Assembly: GCA_948099385.1 (NCBI GenBank)
Contig: CANUEZ040000105.1
Coordinates: 2,243,001 to 2,307,000, forward strand
DNA length: 64,000 nucleotides
Origin: Fasciola hepatica
Taxonomy: Eukaryota > Platyhelminthes > Trematoda > Plagiorchiida > Fasciolidae
Direction of reading: 5' to 3'
This document shows, piece after piece, positions 62,061 to 64,000 of the stretch (positions are counted from its first letter, which is position 1; the number at the start of each line of letters is the position of its first letter). A program made the translations under genes and the position numbers. The notes under the pieces are model-generated. The model was not told the DNA's origin. It was given only the letters and a program-made list of their open reading frames with translations, and ran no database searches.

Positions 62061-63085
62061 ATATTGTAACATGCCATGCTGTTCTGAATTGGACCATGAT
62101 TTGACATCATGATTGGTATGCCTATTCGAATTTTATTAATCAAATGATCTGAAATTCATAAATCACTGGGACAACGATTCTTTTTCTTTTTTTCTTCCGC
62201 ATCGACTCGGGTAAATTTTACTCTTTAGTTGCAGATCAATAATTCTGAAATATTCTGACCTCAGAAGATAAATACAGTAAATAACACAAACGTGGAACAT
62301 TAGGTTTACCAAGCGAACCACTGGTGATTCTCGGTCAAGACCGGTCAAGTAAATGCTGTATGAGCTAGCGAAACGAATACGCAACTGTCGTTATTTTTCT
62401 GTCCGTCAGTCTTAAGGGTTCAGATGGATTCCAGTTCCACCAACTGCATTCACAAACCCATCACAGCACAAGCATTTTCACCTACAGTTAACCGGGTCTC
62501 GTCCACTTTGGCGCTCCGCTCATACGGTCTAGAGCTAAGGATGACCGCTTAGTTTAGCACGAGATTATCTTAACCCAGGCGCACACATCTATTCTGCATT
62601 CATGCCACGTACCTGTCCTCGAAGAACATATAAGGACCAGTCATGTTGCTTTCCATTGGTTAGGCTCAGTTTTTGATTGTTTATTCTCCTGTGGATAAAT
62701 GTTCTGTCTAGATAATAATCCACATCGTTTTATGCACAAAAGTCTGACAACCCCGTACATTGCTTTATGATCCCACCTTAGGCCTAACATTTTCATACGG
62801 GTAGTACAAAAATATCGGTAACTTTACTTTCATGCACCTAGCTTCCGTGAGACGTGAGACGGCTTCATGGATGCTCGAATGGCGACGGTCTTTACGCAAA
62901 GCTCTGATGTGAGACACACGCACAGGAAAATTCAGTTCGCTTCCAATTCCGAAAGTCGTAGACAGACTGGAGTCTTAACCACTCAAAGTAGGATTCGCTG
63001 GTTCGGATCCATGTTTTTGGTTGTCTTCCAAGAAGACAGTACATTCGTGAACGAAGAACAGGGCAGGGCACCATATTGAGATCTC
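62061..63085. other. Mostly featureless; its end may be RTE 3' sequence
   Basis: No recognisable element in the first part. From about 62880 onward the minus-strand reading could be the decayed tail of the RTE-like element that is clear upstream of it (in minus orientation), but no motif proves it. Confidence 0.35.
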
Positions 63086-63790
63086 CGTGTCTAGACGTTT
63101 AAGGACATGTCCAAACCAACGCAATTGTCATTGAACACTGACAGCTTTTCCATAGTGAAACATCCTAGGTACATTGTTGAAAGCATATCAGACCAAGACA
63201 CTTTTAGCATCCTTCGCAGAAACTAATGTTCAAACCATTCCAGTTTCCTGCAGTTGTTGAAGCACAGTGGCCACATTCCATAGCCGTAGGTCCGTGTTGG
63301 GAGAACAGAGACCCGCAATACGCGGACTTTGTTCCGTAGGCTGATTTCATTGACTAACAAGGGTACGCTGAAAAACTGAGTGAACACAAATCCGGCACCG
63401 GTAATGCGCAACTTGACTTCCTCTTTTACTTGATCTTTTGAAAGGACCTTAGATCCCAGATATTTGAAGTTTGGACAGTGCTCGTTGACGAATGTTGGTT
63501 GTACGGACTGTGAAGTGTGTTTTGAACTGATCTCAACCTTCGACACATTGATCTCTATTTCCCATGGCTCTTGCGAGCTAACCTGCGCAACTCAAAACCG
63601 GATGTAAGGCGGTTGGGCTGTCTACAACGATGGCAATATTTTTCGGGAATTCCTCATAGGTGAAAAAGGCTTTGGTTTCCAGCTGAATACCAGAAAATCG
63701 GTGAGTGCCTGACACATTATCCAATCGACGGTATAGTTGAACTGCACTAGCGAAAAGGGACAGCCTAGCCATCATTGCACTCTCCTCAGC
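63086..63790 (-). pseudogene. RTE-like non-LTR retrotransposon, C-terminal RT remnant
   Basis: The minus-strand frame 63223-63546 (107 codons) contains FKYLGSKVLSKDQVKEEVKL, then RITGAGFVF, then SLRNKVRVLRVSVLPTRTYG, then EWFEH. This is the post-catalytic RT/thumb order '-F-YLG--------EI--RI--A---F--L------S---K--VY---V----LYG-E-W-----RLE-FEH'. The reading continues after a stop as FLRRMLKVSWSDMLSTMYLG (about 63220-63165), the next conserved block. Upstream, around 63600-63780, a frame may hold a more decayed part. The YADD catalytic box is not seen, so this is a 5'-truncated, stop-bearing copy. Confidence 0.75.
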
Positions 63791-64000
63791 GTATGTGTAG
63801 TTGCGCAGAAATATATATGCCTTGTACTACTTCAAGAGACTGACAAGTTTTGGGGATATCCATTTCACTTGTGTTACAGTCCAAATTGATTCTCTGCCGA
63901 CTGAGCCAAATGCAAGCCGAAAATTAATAAAACAAGCTGCAGTTTGTTGCCGAAATTCGTACCAATGTTTTATTGCTCCGCAGAGGGTGAATGCTTAATC
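63791..64000. other. Featureless end of window
   Basis: The 65-codon frame at 63801-63998 runs to the window edge, with no motif. Confidence 0.4.

Noticed and set aside
62955..63010. tRNA-like segment with GGTTCGGATCC
   Set aside because: No A-box and no cloverleaf; it does not share the SINE-A or SINE-B body.

Overview
The window looks like repeat-dominated, non-coding DNA from an animal nuclear genome. There are no operons, no long conserved reading frames and no ribosome-binding-site-linked genes. Non-repetitive open frames are all shorter than about 130 codons, and most have random composition. Decayed retroelements of several classes, tRNA-derived SINEs and long microsatellites are present. 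The mix (several Penelope-like lineages, a Mag-like Ty3/gypsy remnant, RTE-like and CR1-like non-LTR fragments) would fit a flatworm, perhaps a trematode. That assignment is an inference from TE content, not something read from a marker gene.

Layout. 0-15 kb is mostly unrecognisable sequence with a SINE fragment (about 0.85 kb) and three fold-back hairpins (2.1, 9.5 and 14.5 kb). 15-17 kb holds a CR1-like non-LTR element on the minus strand, broken by two unrelated tRNA-derived SINEs. 20.8-27.8 kb is a TE graveyard: a Penelope-like (PLE) endonuclease fragment, an IS630/Tc1-like transposase remnant, a PLE reverse transcriptase about 1.7 kb long, a second CR1-like copy, and a Ty3/gypsy remnant in which only integrase is left between two diverged LTR-like repeats. 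28-39 kb is largely featureless. 39-46 kb carries a SINE, a PLE RT scrap with an intact YVDD box, and (TA)n and (GAT)n microsatellites. 46-51.5 kb has several copies of a hammerhead-ribozyme-like motif and a PLE GIY-YIG endonuclease fragment flanked by that motif in opposite orientations.

51.5-59.3 kb is the most structured part. A mosaic of inverted repeats is centred on a 631-bp arm pair with only three mismatches seen (53797-54427 and 57057-57687). An outer 247-bp pair (52700-52946 and 59074-59320) flanks it, and a third pair (51553-51748 and 54425-54693) abuts it exactly. The sequences held between the outer and inner arms differ on the two sides, and the left one contains two exon-like open segments. 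60-64 kb has a (TA)n(GA)n tract, a head-to-head SINE and an RTE-like RT tail on the minus strand.

No gene with an assignable cellular function could be supported. The two observations most worth following are the recurring hammerhead-like/fold-back motif tied to PLE sequence and the nested inverted-repeat mosaic. All identifications are by eye from translated motifs; no database search was run.
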